Assembly (NCBI RefSeq): GCF_004135285.1
Contig: NZ_CP035494.1
Span: forward strand, 1,984,001 to 2,048,000
Direction: 5' to 3'
Source: Microbacterium protaetiae
GTDB taxonomy: Bacteria; Actinomycetota; Actinomycetes; Actinomycetales; Microbacteriaceae
Length of the DNA stretch: 64,000 bases
Positions 43,041-56,389 of the stretch are shown here, piece by piece (position 1 is the first letter of the stretch; every line of letters begins with the position of its first letter). Both the position numbers and the translations under genes were made by a program. The notes under the pieces were generated by a model, which was not told where the DNA came from, searched no databases, and worked only from the letters and a program-made list of their open reading frames with translations.

Positions 43041-43871
43041 ATGGTCGTGCCGTCTGCAACATCCCTCCGGGTCGCCGTCACCGGCGCCGCCGGCAGCCTT
43101 GCCCGCGACATCATCCCCGGCCTTGTCGCGCGCGGGCACGAGGTCATCGGCATCGATCGCCGTGAGGAGGTATCGTTCAGCGGAGCGCGGTGGGAGACGT
43201 GCTCGATCGCCGACCGCGACCGGGTGAGTGCGATCTTCGCGGGGTGCGATGCCGTCATCCACCTGGCCGGAATTCCGCTCGAGGACGACTGGGAATCGAT
43301 CCTGGCGGTGAACATCGACGGCACGCAGGCGGTTCTCGAGGCCGCGCGTCGCGCGGGCGTGCGCCGGGTGATCCTGGCAAGTTCCATCCACGCCGCCGGG
43401 TTCGTGCCGGTGCCCGAGCCCGGCATGACGCTCGACGACGCCGTTCCGGTGCGGCCGAACACGTTCTATGGAGTGAGCAAAGCAGCGCTTGAGGCGTTGG
43501 GCAGCCTGTACCACGACCGCTGGGGACTCGAGGTGGTGTGCGTGCGGATAGCGTCGCGCTTCGCGCGCCCGCAGGATGAACGGATGCTGCGCACCTGGTT
43601 GTCTCCTGCTGACGCCGTGCGGCTGTTCGACGCGGCCCTGACGGCACCCGACGTGGGATATCGCGTGGTGTGGGGTGTTTCGGCCAACACCCGCGGCTAC
43701 CTCTCGCACGCCGGGGGCGCCTCGATCGGCTTCGAGCCGCACGATGACGCCGAGGCATACGCTGCGCAGGTCGAGGGGCGCGTCACCGCATGGGACGAGC
43801 GCTATATCGGAGGATCGTTCTGCTCACCGACGCCGCCGCGGTTCGAGGCGCTCGCGGGCGGTGCCCGGTGA
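43041..43871 (+). CDS. NAD-dependent epimerase/dehydratase, uronate-dehydrogenase-like
   Basis: A 276-residue extended SDR with VTGAAGSLARD (cofactor loop), HLAGIP and the catalytic YGVSK. Size and motifs are close to uronate dehydrogenases, which oxidise galacturonate or glucuronate to aldarolactones, but other sugar substrates are possible. ATG at 43041 follows AAGGTGAG. It is coupled to the next SDR by a GTGA overlap. Confidence 0.82.
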   Translation: MVVPSATSLRVAVTGAAGSLARDIIPGLVARGHEVIGIDRREEVSFSGARWETCSIADRDRVSAIFAGCDAVIHLAGIPLEDDWESILAVNIDGTQAVLEAARRAGVRRVILASSIHAAGFVPVPEPGMTLDDAVPVRPNTFYGVSKAALEALGSLYHDRWGLEVVCVRIASRFARPQDERMLRTWLSPADAVRLFDAALTAPDVGYRVVWGVSANTRGYLSHAGGASIGFEPHDDAEAYAAQVEGRVTAWDERYIGGSFCSPTPPRFEALAGGAR

Positions 43872-44644
43872 CGGGCCGCGCCGAGCATCGGGTGGCGCTT
43901 GTCACCGGTGCGGCAGGTGCCGTGGGCACCGCCATCGCGTCGCGCCTGATCGACGACGGGTGGGCGGTCGCCCTGGTCGACGCCGTCGACACGCGGGCGC
44001 TCGCCGAGGAACTGGGGCACGGTGTGGATGCCGGCAGCAGCCCTGTTCGCGCGATTCGGGCCGACCTCGCCTCGCCCGAGGGCCTGGCCGGGGCCGTCGC
44101 CGAAGCACTGACCTGGCGAGGCCGGGTGGATGCCCTCATCAACAACGCGGGCCTGCAGCTGCGCAGCCCGCTGCACGAACTCGAGCCCGACGCCTGGGAC
44201 CGGGTGTTCGCCGTCAACGTGCGCGCGCCGATGCTGCTCGCCCAGGCACTCGAGCCGGCGTGGCGTGCGCAGGGCTGCGGCGGCAGCATCGTCGACATCG
44301 TCTCGCGTGACTGGGTCGCCGGCGGACCGCACGCCTACACGGCGTCGAAATCGGGCCTGGTGGGACTGACCCGGTCGTTGTCGATCTCGCTGGGACCGCT
44401 GGGCGTGCGGGTGAACGCGGTGGCCCCGAGCTTCATGGCCACGCCGTTCACGATGCGCGGACGCAGCGACGACGAGGCCGACGAGGTCGTCGAGCGATTC
44501 CGCCGGATGTCGCCGCTGGGCCGCGTGGCCACCGTCGACGATGTCGCCGGCGCGGTGTCGTTCCTGGTGTCGGACGACGCGTCGTTCATCACCGGCGAGG
44601 TGCTGCATGTGTGCGGCGGCACGCAGCTCGCGGCCCACCCCTGA
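43868..44644 (+). CDS. Short-chain dehydrogenase/reductase (classical)
   Basis: A 258-residue classical SDR: TGAAGAVG cofactor loop, NNAG, catalytic Tyr in AYTASK and a GGTQL ending. GTG at 43868 overlaps the preceding stop. With the epimerase it likely forms a two-step route for a sugar or polyol derivative. Confidence 0.9.
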   Translation: MTGRAEHRVALVTGAAGAVGTAIASRLIDDGWAVALVDAVDTRALAEELGHGVDAGSSPVRAIRADLASPEGLAGAVAEALTWRGRVDALINNAGLQLRSPLHELEPDAWDRVFAVNVRAPMLLAQALEPAWRAQGCGGSIVDIVSRDWVAGGPHAYTASKSGLVGLTRSLSISLGPLGVRVNAVAPSFMATPFTMRGRSDDEADEVVERFRRMSPLGRVATVDDVAGAVSFLVSDDASFITGEVLHVCGGTQLAAHP

Positions 44645-44653
44645 GGTTCGGCA

Positions 44654-45325
44654 TCAACGCTCGCTGAGCAACTCGATGACCGAACCGTTGACGTCGGCGG
44701 CCGCGGCATCCCACAGCGCGACGAACCGATCGGCGAGCGTCTGCTCGAGACCTTCCAGCGCCTTCACGCGGAAGATGACGGATGCCGCGGCCAGCGGCCG
44801 TTCGCCGTCGCGGGCCGTCTTCGCGAAGCCCTGGGCCACGGCGCGGGCCCAGGTTTCGCTCGCGGCTTTGATCGTCGCGTAGTTGGCCCCGCCGGCCAGG
44901 GGGCGGTCGACCTGGATCGATGAGACGATCGCCACGCGTGCGGCATCCGACCCGTTCAGATCATCGTCGAAAGCGCGTGTGACGAAGCGCAGCGCGGTGA
45001 GCGATCGCTCAAGGAACCGGAAGTCGGCCTCGCTCTGGCCGGCCAGGCCGCCGCCGCCGCGCCAGCCGCCGACCAGGTGCAGCAGCCCGTCGATGCGCAC
45101 GCCGTCGGCGCGCAACCGCTCGGCGAGGGCGGTGACGCCGTGCTCGTCGGTGAGGTCACACGATTCACCACGGGCTCCGAGCGCGGCAAGCGGCTGCAGC
45201 TTGGCCGGATCATGACCCACCGCGATCACGGAGGCTCCGGCATCCCGCAGCGTGCGCGTCGCGACGTGGCCGCTGCGGCTCGTTGCGCCCGCGATCAGCA
45301 CGGTGCGTCCGGTGAGGTCGGTCAT
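44654..45325 (-). CDS. Short-chain dehydrogenase/reductase near DUF6421
   Basis: A 223-residue SDR with AGATSRSGHVA in place of TGxxxGxG and an active-site YATIK. The cofactor loop is atypical, so cofactor choice may differ. ATG at 45325 follows GAGGGGAC. An A/T-rich palindrome (45362-45379) lies just upstream. It may be functionally linked to the DUF6421 gene on the same strand. Confidence 0.85.
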   Translation of the reverse strand: MTDLTGRTVLIAGATSRSGHVATRTLRDAGASVIAVGHDPAKLQPLAALGARGESCDLTDEHGVTALAERLRADGVRIDGLLHLVGGWRGGGGLAGQSEADFRFLERSLTALRFVTRAFDDDLNGSDAARVAIVSSIQVDRPLAGGANYATIKAASETWARAVAQGFAKTARDGERPLAAASVIFRVKALEGLEQTLADRFVALWDAAAADVNGSVIELLSER

Positions 45326-45361
45326 GGCGTCCCCTCGCTCTCGGCGGCAATTCCCTATGGA

Positions 45362-45379
45362 CAATTCCATATCGAATTG
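45362..45379. promoter_or_regulatory. Operator candidate of the SDR gene
   Basis: CAATTCCATATCGAATTG is a palindrome with six-base arms, 37 bp before the SDR start. A second CAATTCC lies 16 bp closer to the gene. Confidence 0.6.
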
Positions 45380-45420
45380 ACCAGCCCACATCAAACCGTC
45401 TCCCTCACCGTATGCCTGTG

Positions 45421-45490
45421 CCGAGTGAGCGCGCACTCAGTCGTCGCAAACGGCCCCCTGCAGCGCGCGAAAGGGGCCATATGCGACGAC
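45421..45490 (+). repeat. Dispersed palindromic element, family P1 copy 2
   Basis: Arms CAGTCGTCGCAAACGGCCCC and GGGGCCATATGCGACGAC, preceded by GAGTGAGCGCGCACT. It matches 1876-1946 in reverse and is 18 bp from copy 3. It lies in the 496-bp gene-free stretch 45326-45821. Confidence 0.85.
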
Positions 45491-45507
45491 CTAACGAAAT
45501 TCGAGAT

Positions 45508-45564
45508 CACTCAGTCGTCGCGTATGGCCCCTGCGCCGGGCGAGAAGGGGCCATATGCGACGAC
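45508..45564 (+). repeat. Dispersed palindromic element, family P1 copy 3
   Basis: CACTCAGTCGTCGCGTATGG and its partner GGGGCCATATGCGACGACT enclose a short loop. It is in tandem with copy 2. Confidence 0.85.
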
Positions 45565-45569
45565 TTTCG

Positions 45570-45815
45570 CGCGCGGCGGCGCCGCGACGTCGCGCCGCGG
45601 CGCGGCCCAACGCGCATACCGCGGCCCAACGCGCGCATGGCGGCGCAGCGCGGCCCAACGCGCATACCGCGGCCCGACGCGCGCACGGCGGCGCCGCGCG
45701 GCACGGCGGCCAGACGCGCGCACCGGGCACCGCGCACTGCGCACGGCGGCGCCGCGCGGCACGGCGGCCCGACGCGCACCGCCGCGCACCGCGCACCGCG
45801 GCGCCGCGGTCCGAT
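45570..45815. repeat. Extremely GC-rich low-complexity repeat
   Basis: Imperfect copies of GCGCACGGCGGCGCCGCG and GCGCATACCGCGGCCC words fill the stretch down to the DUF6421 gene. Open frames across it are not credible genes. Confidence 0.75.
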
Positions 45816-45821
45816 CTGGCG

Positions 45822-47342
45822 TCAGTCGCCGCCGGTGATCCCGCTCGTCGAGGCGATGACCTCGCGCATCTTCTTCTCCAGCGCCTCGTAGAACATCGAC
45901 AGCGGAAACTCGTCGTCCAGCACCGCGTCGGTCATCCCGCGCGGCGGACCGGCCAGCACCTCGTCCGACAGCCCGCGCGCCCACACCGAGGCGGGGTGCG
46001 GCTCGAGCACCGAGCGCACGAGCTCATACGCGGCCAGCCAGTGCGCGGTCTTGGGCCGGTCGATCGAGCGCCAGTACAGCTCGTCGATCGCATCGCCCAG
46101 CGCGACCACCGCCGCCGGCACGTCCGCCCAGTCGAACGAGAGCGACGTGTCGGTCCAGTGCAGCACGCCCTTCTGGTGCAGCCACGCGAACAGCAGCTGA
46201 CCGCCCAGCCCGTCGTAGTTGCGCACCCGCGACCCGGTTAGCGGAAAGCGGAAGATCCGGTCGAAGATCACCGCGTACTGCACGAGCCTGGCGTGATCGA
46301 GGATCTGCGCTTCGACCTCATTGAGATCGTCGCGTGCCTCAAGCCGGTGCTGGATCGCCACCGATTCGCGAAACGCCGTCATGTCGCAGCGCATCTCTTC
46401 GAGTGAATACAGGAAGTACGGCATCCGCTGCTTGATCATGAACGGGTCGAACGGCAGATCGCCGCGCATGTGCGTGCGGTCGTGGATGATGTCCCACATC
46501 ACGAAGGTGGATTCGGCGAGCTTCTGGTCGTCAAGCAGTCGTGCGGCATCGGCCGGCAGGTCGAGCCTGGTGATCTCGGATGCCGCCGCGACAACGCGCC
46601 GGTAGCGCGCGGCTTCGCGATCCTGGAAGATGGCGCCCCACGTGAACTGGGGAATCTCGCGCATCGCCACCGTTTCAGGGAACAGCACCGCCGAGTTCGT
46701 GTCGTATCCGGATGTGAAATCGATCAGCCGCAGCGAGACGAACAGCTTGTTGGAGTAGTCGCCGGCCTGCAGTGCGGCGACGAACTCCGGCCAGATCACC
46801 TCGGCGATCAGCGCCTCGACGTGCCGGTCGCGTGACCCGTTCTGCGTGTACATCGGGAACACGACCACGTGTCGCAGCCCGTCGACACGGTGCTGCTCGG
46901 GATGGAACGCGACGAGCGAGTCGTAGAAGTCGGGCACGCCGAGCCCCTCGCTCTGCCACCGCGTGAAGTCGGCGATGGATGCCGCAAGGTAAGCGGCATC
47001 GTGGGGGAAGAGGGGCGCCAGCTCGGCGATCGATGCCGTGATGGTCTCGACCAGCTCGCCGGCGCGGGCCTTCTCGTCGGGAACCGAGCCGTCCTGCTGC
47101 TGCAGGCCCTGCAGTTCAGTGGCCGCCTGCTTCAAGGACAGCCAGGCGGGGGATGCCTCGACTCCGGCGGCGAGCATGATGTCGGCATCTTCCACAACCG
47201 GGGCCACGCGCCCCGAGGCTTCGGCCACCGCGTCAACGCGGGCTGGAGTGGGCGCGGGGACGGGTTCGCCGACGATGGTCTGCTGCGCGCGCTCGGCGTG
47301 GATCTGACTCGTAGACACTTCGTCGAGCTCAGTGCGACGCAT
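45822..47342 (-). CDS. DUF6421-family protein
   Basis: A 506-residue protein, which I assign to DUF6421 from memory of the family. A conserved block reads WDIIHDRTHMRGDLPFDPFM and SLEEMRCDM; its HDRTH and nearby acidic residues could bind a metal. An N-terminal region of about 80 residues is Ala/Pro-rich and probably flexible. GGAGG sits five bases before the ATG at 47342. It is divergent from an AsnC gene that shares two operator-like sites with it, so AsnC probably regulates it. No biochemical role is known to me. Confidence 0.8.
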   Translation of the reverse strand: MRRTELDEVSTSQIHAERAQQTIVGEPVPAPTPARVDAVAEASGRVAPVVEDADIMLAAGVEASPAWLSLKQAATELQGLQQQDGSVPDEKARAGELVETITASIAELAPLFPHDAAYLAASIADFTRWQSEGLGVPDFYDSLVAFHPEQHRVDGLRHVVVFPMYTQNGSRDRHVEALIAEVIWPEFVAALQAGDYSNKLFVSLRLIDFTSGYDTNSAVLFPETVAMREIPQFTWGAIFQDREAARYRRVVAAASEITRLDLPADAARLLDDQKLAESTFVMWDIIHDRTHMRGDLPFDPFMIKQRMPYFLYSLEEMRCDMTAFRESVAIQHRLEARDDLNEVEAQILDHARLVQYAVIFDRIFRFPLTGSRVRNYDGLGGQLLFAWLHQKGVLHWTDTSLSFDWADVPAAVVALGDAIDELYWRSIDRPKTAHWLAAYELVRSVLEPHPASVWARGLSDEVLAGPPRGMTDAVLDDEFPLSMFYEALEKKMREVIASTSGITGGD

Positions 47343-47386
47343 GGGAACCTCCGATCATTGAGGATCAGGTCGCTCGCGCGACATAA

Positions 47387-47432
47387 CCGAAAGATTTACG
47401 GTGGCAGCACCGCTATACCGATAATATTACGG
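47387..47432. promoter_or_regulatory. Two AsnC-type operator sites
   Basis: CCGAAAGATTTACGG (47387-47401) and CCGATAATATTACGG (47418-47432) are 15-bp dyads, 31 bp apart, that is about three helical turns. This fits an Lrp/AsnC oligomer wrapping DNA and controlling both divergent genes. Confidence 0.85.
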
Positions 47433-47434
47433 AC

Positions 47435-47923
47435 ATGCCCGATTCTGAACCCCTGGATGCGGTCGACACCGGCATCGTCTCGGCCCTCTCGCAAGACGCC
47501 CGGGCCACGCTCACCCAGCTGGCCGAGCAGGTCGGGCTGTCGGTCTCGTCAGTGCAGGCGCGCCTGCGCCGGCTCGAGTCACGCGGGGTCATCACCGGAT
47601 ACCGGCCGATCGTCGACGCCGAGGCCGTGGGCAAACCGCTGGCCGCGTTCATCGAGATCTCACCACTGGATCCCGCCCAGCCCGACAACGCCCCCGAGCT
47701 GCTCGAGCACCTCGACGAGATCGAGGCCTGCCACTCGATCGCCGGTGATGCCAGCTACATGCTTTTCGTGCGCGTGGCCTCGCCCCGCGAGCTTGAGCGG
47801 CTGATCGGTCAGATCCGCCAGGCGGCCGCGGTGCGCACGCGCACCACCATCGCGTTGCAGACGTTCTACGAGTACCGGCCCCTCGTGCCCGCGGCATCCG
47901 AAAAACGTCCTCTCGGTCGTTGA
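47435..47923 (+). CDS. Lrp/AsnC-family regulator
   Basis: A 162-residue regulator: HTH at about 15-60 (TLTQLAEQVGLSVSSVQARLRRLESRGVITGY) and a C-terminal ligand domain (AGDASYMLFVRV). Its ATG lies two bases after the second operator site, so it should be autoregulated. An amino acid or related ligand is likely. Confidence 0.92.
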   Translation: MPDSEPLDAVDTGIVSALSQDARATLTQLAEQVGLSVSSVQARLRRLESRGVITGYRPIVDAEAVGKPLAAFIEISPLDPAQPDNAPELLEHLDEIEACHSIAGDASYMLFVRVASPRELERLIGQIRQAAAVRTRTTIALQTFYEYRPLVPAASEKRPLGR

Positions 47924-47930
47924 GTCAGCA

Positions 47931-47965
47931 AGGCGCCGCACCCACTCGTTTCGATGCGGCGCTTC
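47931..47965. terminator. Terminator after the AsnC gene
   Basis: CGCCGCA and TGCGGCG arms, extended by AAG and CTT with a bulged G, surround about 14 nt. Confidence 0.6.
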
Positions 47966-48089
47966 GCCCGACGACCAGCGCGGCAGCAGGGGTGGCCGAA
48001 GCCCGACAACGCGGGCATGATGGGCAGTAGGTCAGGGCGCCGCCCCGTCGACGGTGCGCGCCGCGTGCTCGTGCCGGGAGGCGATATCG

Positions 48090-50897
<2,808 letters not shown>

Positions 50898-50929
50898 TCG
50901 GGCGGGGGTTGGTATCCTCCCGCCGGCTC

Positions 50930-51720
50930 CGGGATGTCACAGGAGAGCCGGGTTCGCGGACCTGGAGCCGCCTGTTCTGTGACAGGGCGGGTGCGCGGCA
51001 CTGGGGCGGCGGCACTGGGGCGGTACGGCACCAACCGGAGCGTGTCACACAAGATGTGGGTTCGCCGACCACGAGCCGCCTCTTCTGTGACGGGCCGAGT
51101 GCGCGTGTCACAGTAAGTGCGGCCTCAGCCGGTGCGAACCCGTGCTTTCTGTGACATGCAGAATTTGTTCGGCGGCTGGGGATGCTGCCGGCCGGGGAAT
51201 CTGTCGGCCGAGGATGCCGCTGGCCGGGACGAAGCGGCAGCCTGTCGAACCCCGGCTCGAGCGTGTCACACAACGGGTGGGTTCGCAGGTGCGGAGGCCG
51301 CCGGTTCTGTGACAGGCCGCGCGGGCGTGTCACACAAGGTGCGGGTTCGCGGGGCCGGGGACCGCCGGTTCTGTGACAGGCCGCGCGGGGGTGTCACACA
51401 AGGTGCGGCCTGGCCGGGTGGGCACCCACCCTTTGTGTGACATGCAGAATCTGTTCGGCGGCTGGGGGATGCTGTCGGCCGGGGATGCTGCCGGCTGCGG
51501 GATGCCGCTGGCCGGGGGATGCCGCTGGCCGGGGGATGCCGCAGGCAGGGACGAAGCGGCACCCGGTCGAACCCCGGCGCGGGGTGTCACACAAGGTGCG
51601 GGTTCGCGGGGCCGGAGCCGCAGATTCTGTGACAGGCCGCGCGGGCGTGTCACACAAGGTGCGGCCTGGCCGGGTGCGCACCCACCCTTTGTGTGACACG
51701 CACCAGCGGATGGACCGTCC
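50930..51720. repeat. 63-64 bp-period repeat array A
   Basis: GTGTCACA-[CG]-AAG words recur at 51042, 51105, 51263, 51327, 51391, 51584 and 51647, mostly 63-64 bp apart, each paired with a TGTGACA copy about 45 bp later. Two longer inserts (about 51150-51262 and 51437-51583) interrupt it with GGATGCCGCTGGCCGG repeats. It fills the gene-free region between acnA and the kinase. Array B (62098-63445) is a relative. Confidence 0.92.
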
Positions 51721-51727
51721 GCAGCAC

Positions 51728-51820
51728 ACCAGCCGCGGACGCACCGCACCAGCCGCGGACGCACCACACCCGCCGCGGACGCACCGCACCAGCCGGGGAC
51801 GCACCGCACCAACCCCGACA
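51728..51820. repeat. 20-bp minisatellite, four units plus partial
   Basis: ACCAGCCGCGGACGCACCGC units begin at 51728, 51748, 51768, 51788 and 51808 (partial). The period equals that of 24988-25141, but the sequence differs. Confidence 0.9.
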
Positions 51821-51883
51821 TCGGCGGCGAGGATACATCGCCCGATGGATGTCGCGACCGCGCGACTCCCGTAGCGTGAGAGC

Positions 51884-53041
51884 GTGTTCCGGCGCCTGCT
51901 GACCTACCAGATCGTGATCGACGCGGTCGTCGCCGTGCTGTTCGCGCTCGTGGCGCTGCCGTTCGAGATCGGGATCGGGCAGGGCACGCCGGCGAACGCG
52001 GGTGTCTCGGTGCTGGTGTGCGTGCTGTTCGGCGTCGCGCTGGCCGCGCGCAGGATCTCACCGCCCCTCGCGCTGGGCCTCGCGTGGGCCGGGGCCATCG
52101 TGCAGATGGGGTTCGGCAGATCTCCCGGGTTCGTCGACCTCGCCGTGTTCGCGGTGCTCTACACCGCCGCCGCGTATGGCACCCGGCTGCTGTTCTGGGC
52201 GGGCTTCGGATCGGCGCTTCTGGGCGCTGTGGTCGCCACCGCTTATGTCTACATTGTGCTCAGCGCCGGTTCGGTGAGCCTGAGCGAGCTGCCGATAGCG
52301 GTGGCCGTGCTCATCGCCGCGACATTCGCACTTCTTCTGGCATGGACGGTCGGGGCGCTCGCACGCACGGGCCGGCGCGCGCGGTCGGGGCGACTCGCAC
52401 AGCGACGGGCCGAGGCAGAGGCGGCGATCGAGCAGGAGCGCACCCGCATCGCCCGTGACATGCACGACGTCGTCGCGCACTCGCTGGCGGTGGTGATAGC
52501 CCAGGCAGACGGGGCGCGTTATGCTGCGGCATCCGACCCCGCGGCCCAGACCGCGGCGCTGGGCACCATCTCGTCCACGGCGCGTTCCGCGCTCGCCGAT
52601 GTGCGGCTGCTGCTCGCGCAGCTGCGGCACACGCAAGAAGACGGGCCGCAGCCGACGGTGGCCGACCTCGAGCCGCTGTTCGGACAGATGCGGGCGGCGG
52701 GCCTCGATCTGCGGGTCACGATCGATCCCGCACCGCGGTCGGAGGCCCCCGCCGCGGTGCAGCTGGCGGTGTACCGCATTCTGCAAGAGGCTCTCACCAA
52801 CGCGCTGCGCCACGGCGCCAACGACACTCCCGTCGAGGTCGGCCTGGCGTGGCATCCCACCCTCGTCGAGGTCACCGTGCGCAACACCGTGCGCGCCGTC
52901 GAGGCACCGACCGAATCACGCGGGCACGGGATGATCGGCATGCGCGAGCGGGCGCTGCTGGTCGGCGGCACGCTGGATGCCGGTGCCGAAGCGGGCAGGT
53001 TCGTCGTGCGCGCGCGCATCCCCGTCTCGGAGGCGACGTGA
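51884..53041 (+). CDS. Two-component sensor histidine kinase (LuxR-type partner)
   Basis: A 385-residue kinase with about five N-terminal membrane helices (1-165), a HisKA_3 dimerisation helix with phospho-His194 in RDMHDVVAHS, and an ATPase domain with NALRHGA and GHGMIGMRER. The GTG at 51884 begins six bases after TAGCGT, a likely -10, so the transcript is probably leaderless. It pairs with the downstream LuxR-type regulator. Confidence 0.92.
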   Translation: MFRRLLTYQIVIDAVVAVLFALVALPFEIGIGQGTPANAGVSVLVCVLFGVALAARRISPPLALGLAWAGAIVQMGFGRSPGFVDLAVFAVLYTAAAYGTRLLFWAGFGSALLGAVVATAYVYIVLSAGSVSLSELPIAVAVLIAATFALLLAWTVGALARTGRRARSGRLAQRRAEAEAAIEQERTRIARDMHDVVAHSLAVVIAQADGARYAAASDPAAQTAALGTISSTARSALADVRLLLAQLRHTQEDGPQPTVADLEPLFGQMRAAGLDLRVTIDPAPRSEAPAAVQLAVYRILQEALTNALRHGANDTPVEVGLAWHPTLVEVTVRNTVRAVEAPTESRGHGMIGMRERALLVGGTLDAGAEAGRFVVRARIPVSEAT

Positions 53042-53071
53042 CACTCGCGCCTTTCGATGCACCGCCGGCTC

Positions 53072-53134
53072 GCGCTATCGTTTTCTGCGTACGCCCCCGT
53101 CATTTTCGGGCGCGAACGCAGAAGTCGACAGCGC
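53072..53134. repeat. 63-bp imperfect palindrome between kinase and regulator
   Basis: Arms of about 28 nt (GCGCTATCG, TTCTGCGT and CGCCCCCG segments on the left) pair with the right half with roughly five mismatches. It sits in the 127-bp gap between two genes that should be in one operon. Confidence 0.8.
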
Positions 53135-53168
53135 GACCCGCCTCGCGTGCGACGCCGATCGGGGGCGC

Positions 53169-53828
53169 ATGGTGATCCGCGTGGTGCTGGCCGATGACCA
53201 GGCGCTGTTCCGCGCCGGCATCCGCATGGTGATCGACTCGCAGCCCGACCTCGAGGTGGTCGGCGAGGCCTCCAACGGCCGTGAAGCCATCGACGTCGTT
53301 CGCGCGACGGCGCCCGATGTCGTGCTGATGGATATTCGCATGCCGCTCATGGACGGCCTGACGGCCACCGCCGAGCTGTTGCGAGACGCCGAGCTGCTGC
53401 GCGACGCGGACGCCCCGCGCATCGTCATGCTGACCACCTTCGACCTCGACGAGGCCGCGGCCCGGGCGATCCGTCAGGGCGCCAGCGGTTTTCTCCTCAA
53501 AGACGCCGACCCCGAGTTTCTGCTGGCGGCGATCCGCACCGTGCATTCCGGGTCGGCCGTGATCGCGGCATCCGCCACCCGCGACCTGTTCGCGCAGACG
53601 ATGGATGCCGCGACCGAGCCGGTTCCGGACTCGTACGGCGAGCTCACCGAACGCGAGCGGGAGATCTTCGCGCTGGCGGCGCGCGGACTGTCGAACGCCG
53701 AGATCGCAGCGCGGGAGTACCTGTCAGAGGCCACCGTGAAGACGCACATCAGCCGCATCCTCACCAAGCTGGCGCTGCGCGACCGCGTTCAGCTGGTCGT
53801 CTTCGCCTTCGAGCACGGGCTGGCGTGA
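53169..53828 (+). CDS. LuxR-type response regulator
   Basis: A 219-residue NarL/FixJ-type regulator. The receiver has ADD at 8-10 and phospho-Asp55 (VVLMDIRMP); the C-terminal LuxR HTH (about 155-210) has LTEREREIFALAARGLSNAEIA. The target genes are unknown; the adjacent sugar block is a candidate. ATG at 53169 or GTG at 53172. Confidence 0.92.
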   Translation: MVIRVVLADDQALFRAGIRMVIDSQPDLEVVGEASNGREAIDVVRATAPDVVLMDIRMPLMDGLTATAELLRDAELLRDADAPRIVMLTTFDLDEAAARAIRQGASGFLLKDADPEFLLAAIRTVHSGSAVIAASATRDLFAQTMDAATEPVPDSYGELTEREREIFALAARGLSNAEIAAREYLSEATVKTHISRILTKLALRDRVQLVVFAFEHGLA

Positions 53829-53840
53829 GCCCGGTGCCGC

Positions 53841-54806
53841 TCAGAGCCGCTCGGCCAGCCAGCGGGTCTGCCGCAGCCACTGCTCGCTCTGCCCGCCCTC
53901 GTGCCCGTTGAACTCGTAGACCTCGATCGCCTTGTCGGCGCTGCCGCAGTGATTGAACGCGGCGAACACGCTCGAGGGCAGCACGATGCCGTCCATCAGG
54001 CCGACCGAGAAAAGCGCGGGCGCACCGATGCGGCGCGCGAAATTCACGCCGTCGAAGTACGAGAGCGTGTCGAACACCTGCGCGACCTCGGTGCGGTGCA
54101 CGGCCAGATAGCGCTCGACCTCGCGGAAGGGATGATCGGGCGTGAGGTCGACCGAGCGGCGAAAGTGGCACAGAAAGGGCACGTCGGGCATCGCCGCGAA
54201 CACGCCCGGGTGCAGTCCGGCCGCAGCGAGTGTGATGCCGCCGCCCTGGCTGCCTCCGGTCACGCTGATGCGCGACGCGTCGACGAACGGCAGTGACGCG
54301 GTGGTGTCGATCAGGCGCACGGCGTCGGTGAACAGCCGCCGGTAGTAGTAGGTGTCGGGGTGCCGAATGCCGCGGGTCATGAAGCCGGGAACGGAGCCCT
54401 CTGACCCGTGCGGGTCGGGGGTGTCGCCGCCCGAGCCCCACCCGCTGCCCTGCCCGCGCGTGTCCATCAGGACGTGCACGTAGCCGGCGGCGGCCCACTG
54501 CAGGCGCTCGCCCGGGATGCCGCGCCCACCGTTGTATCCGATGTACTCGACGATCGCCGGCAGGGGCTGATCCGAGCGGGGGCGGGTGACCCAGGCACGG
54601 ATCGGCTCGCCGCCGAATCCGCTGAAGGTGAGGTCTTCGACCACGAGCTGCGTGATGGGGGAGTCGACCGGCGCGAGAGTCGGCTCGGTCGCCGCGGCGC
54701 GGGCTTCGTCGAGCGTGCGACGCCAGAACGCGTCGAAGTCGGCGGGCTCTGCCACCTCGGGCAGGTAGGTGTTCAGCTCTGTGAGCGAGAGGTCTGTCAA
54801 CGGCAC
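53841..54806 (-). CDS. CE7 acetyl esterase (acetyl-xylan / cephalosporin-C deacetylase type)
   Basis: A 321-residue CE7 esterase, standard length. Ser186 in GGSQGGG is the nucleophile; Asp in GLMDGIV and His in NGHEGG complete the triad, and RGQGSG is the family oxyanion region. It removes acetyl groups from xylo-oligosaccharides in the cytoplasm. GTG at 54806 lies seven bases after TACGGT, a good -10, suggesting a leaderless transcript. It is divergent from the GH1 gene. Confidence 0.92.
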   Translation of the reverse strand: MPLTDLSLTELNTYLPEVAEPADFDAFWRRTLDEARAAATEPTLAPVDSPITQLVVEDLTFSGFGGEPIRAWVTRPRSDQPLPAIVEYIGYNGGRGIPGERLQWAAAGYVHVLMDTRGQGSGWGSGGDTPDPHGSEGSVPGFMTRGIRHPDTYYYRRLFTDAVRLIDTTASLPFVDASRISVTGGSQGGGITLAAAGLHPGVFAAMPDVPFLCHFRRSVDLTPDHPFREVERYLAVHRTEVAQVFDTLSYFDGVNFARRIGAPALFSVGLMDGIVLPSSVFAAFNHCGSADKAIEVYEFNGHEGGQSEQWLRQTRWLAERL

Positions 54807-54920
54807 GAACGACACCGTACACGGTTGATCGAGCCGCTCCGCTCGGCGCCCCCGAGCATGCGCGATTCGGTGCATGGATGGGACATGGTTGCGCAGAACG
54901 CGGCGACGCCCTACTGTAAG

Positions 54921-54934
54921 TCGAAGCGTTTCGA
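54921..54934. promoter_or_regulatory. Palindromic operator before the GH1 gene
   Basis: TCGAAGCGTTTCGA, 14 bp before the GTG. A near-identical TCGAAGCGGTTCGA is at 57969-57982 before the transporter genes. Both resemble LacI-family CGAA-TTCG sites. Confidence 0.75.
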
Positions 54935-54947
54935 CGACAGGAGACCC

Positions 54948-56384
<1,437 letters not shown>

Positions 56385-56389
56385 GAGAG

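Noticed and set aside
45412..45891. Arg/Ala-rich open frame across the GC-rich repeat
   Set aside because: Low complexity, crosses P1 elements and the end of the DUF6421 gene, and has no ribosome-binding site.
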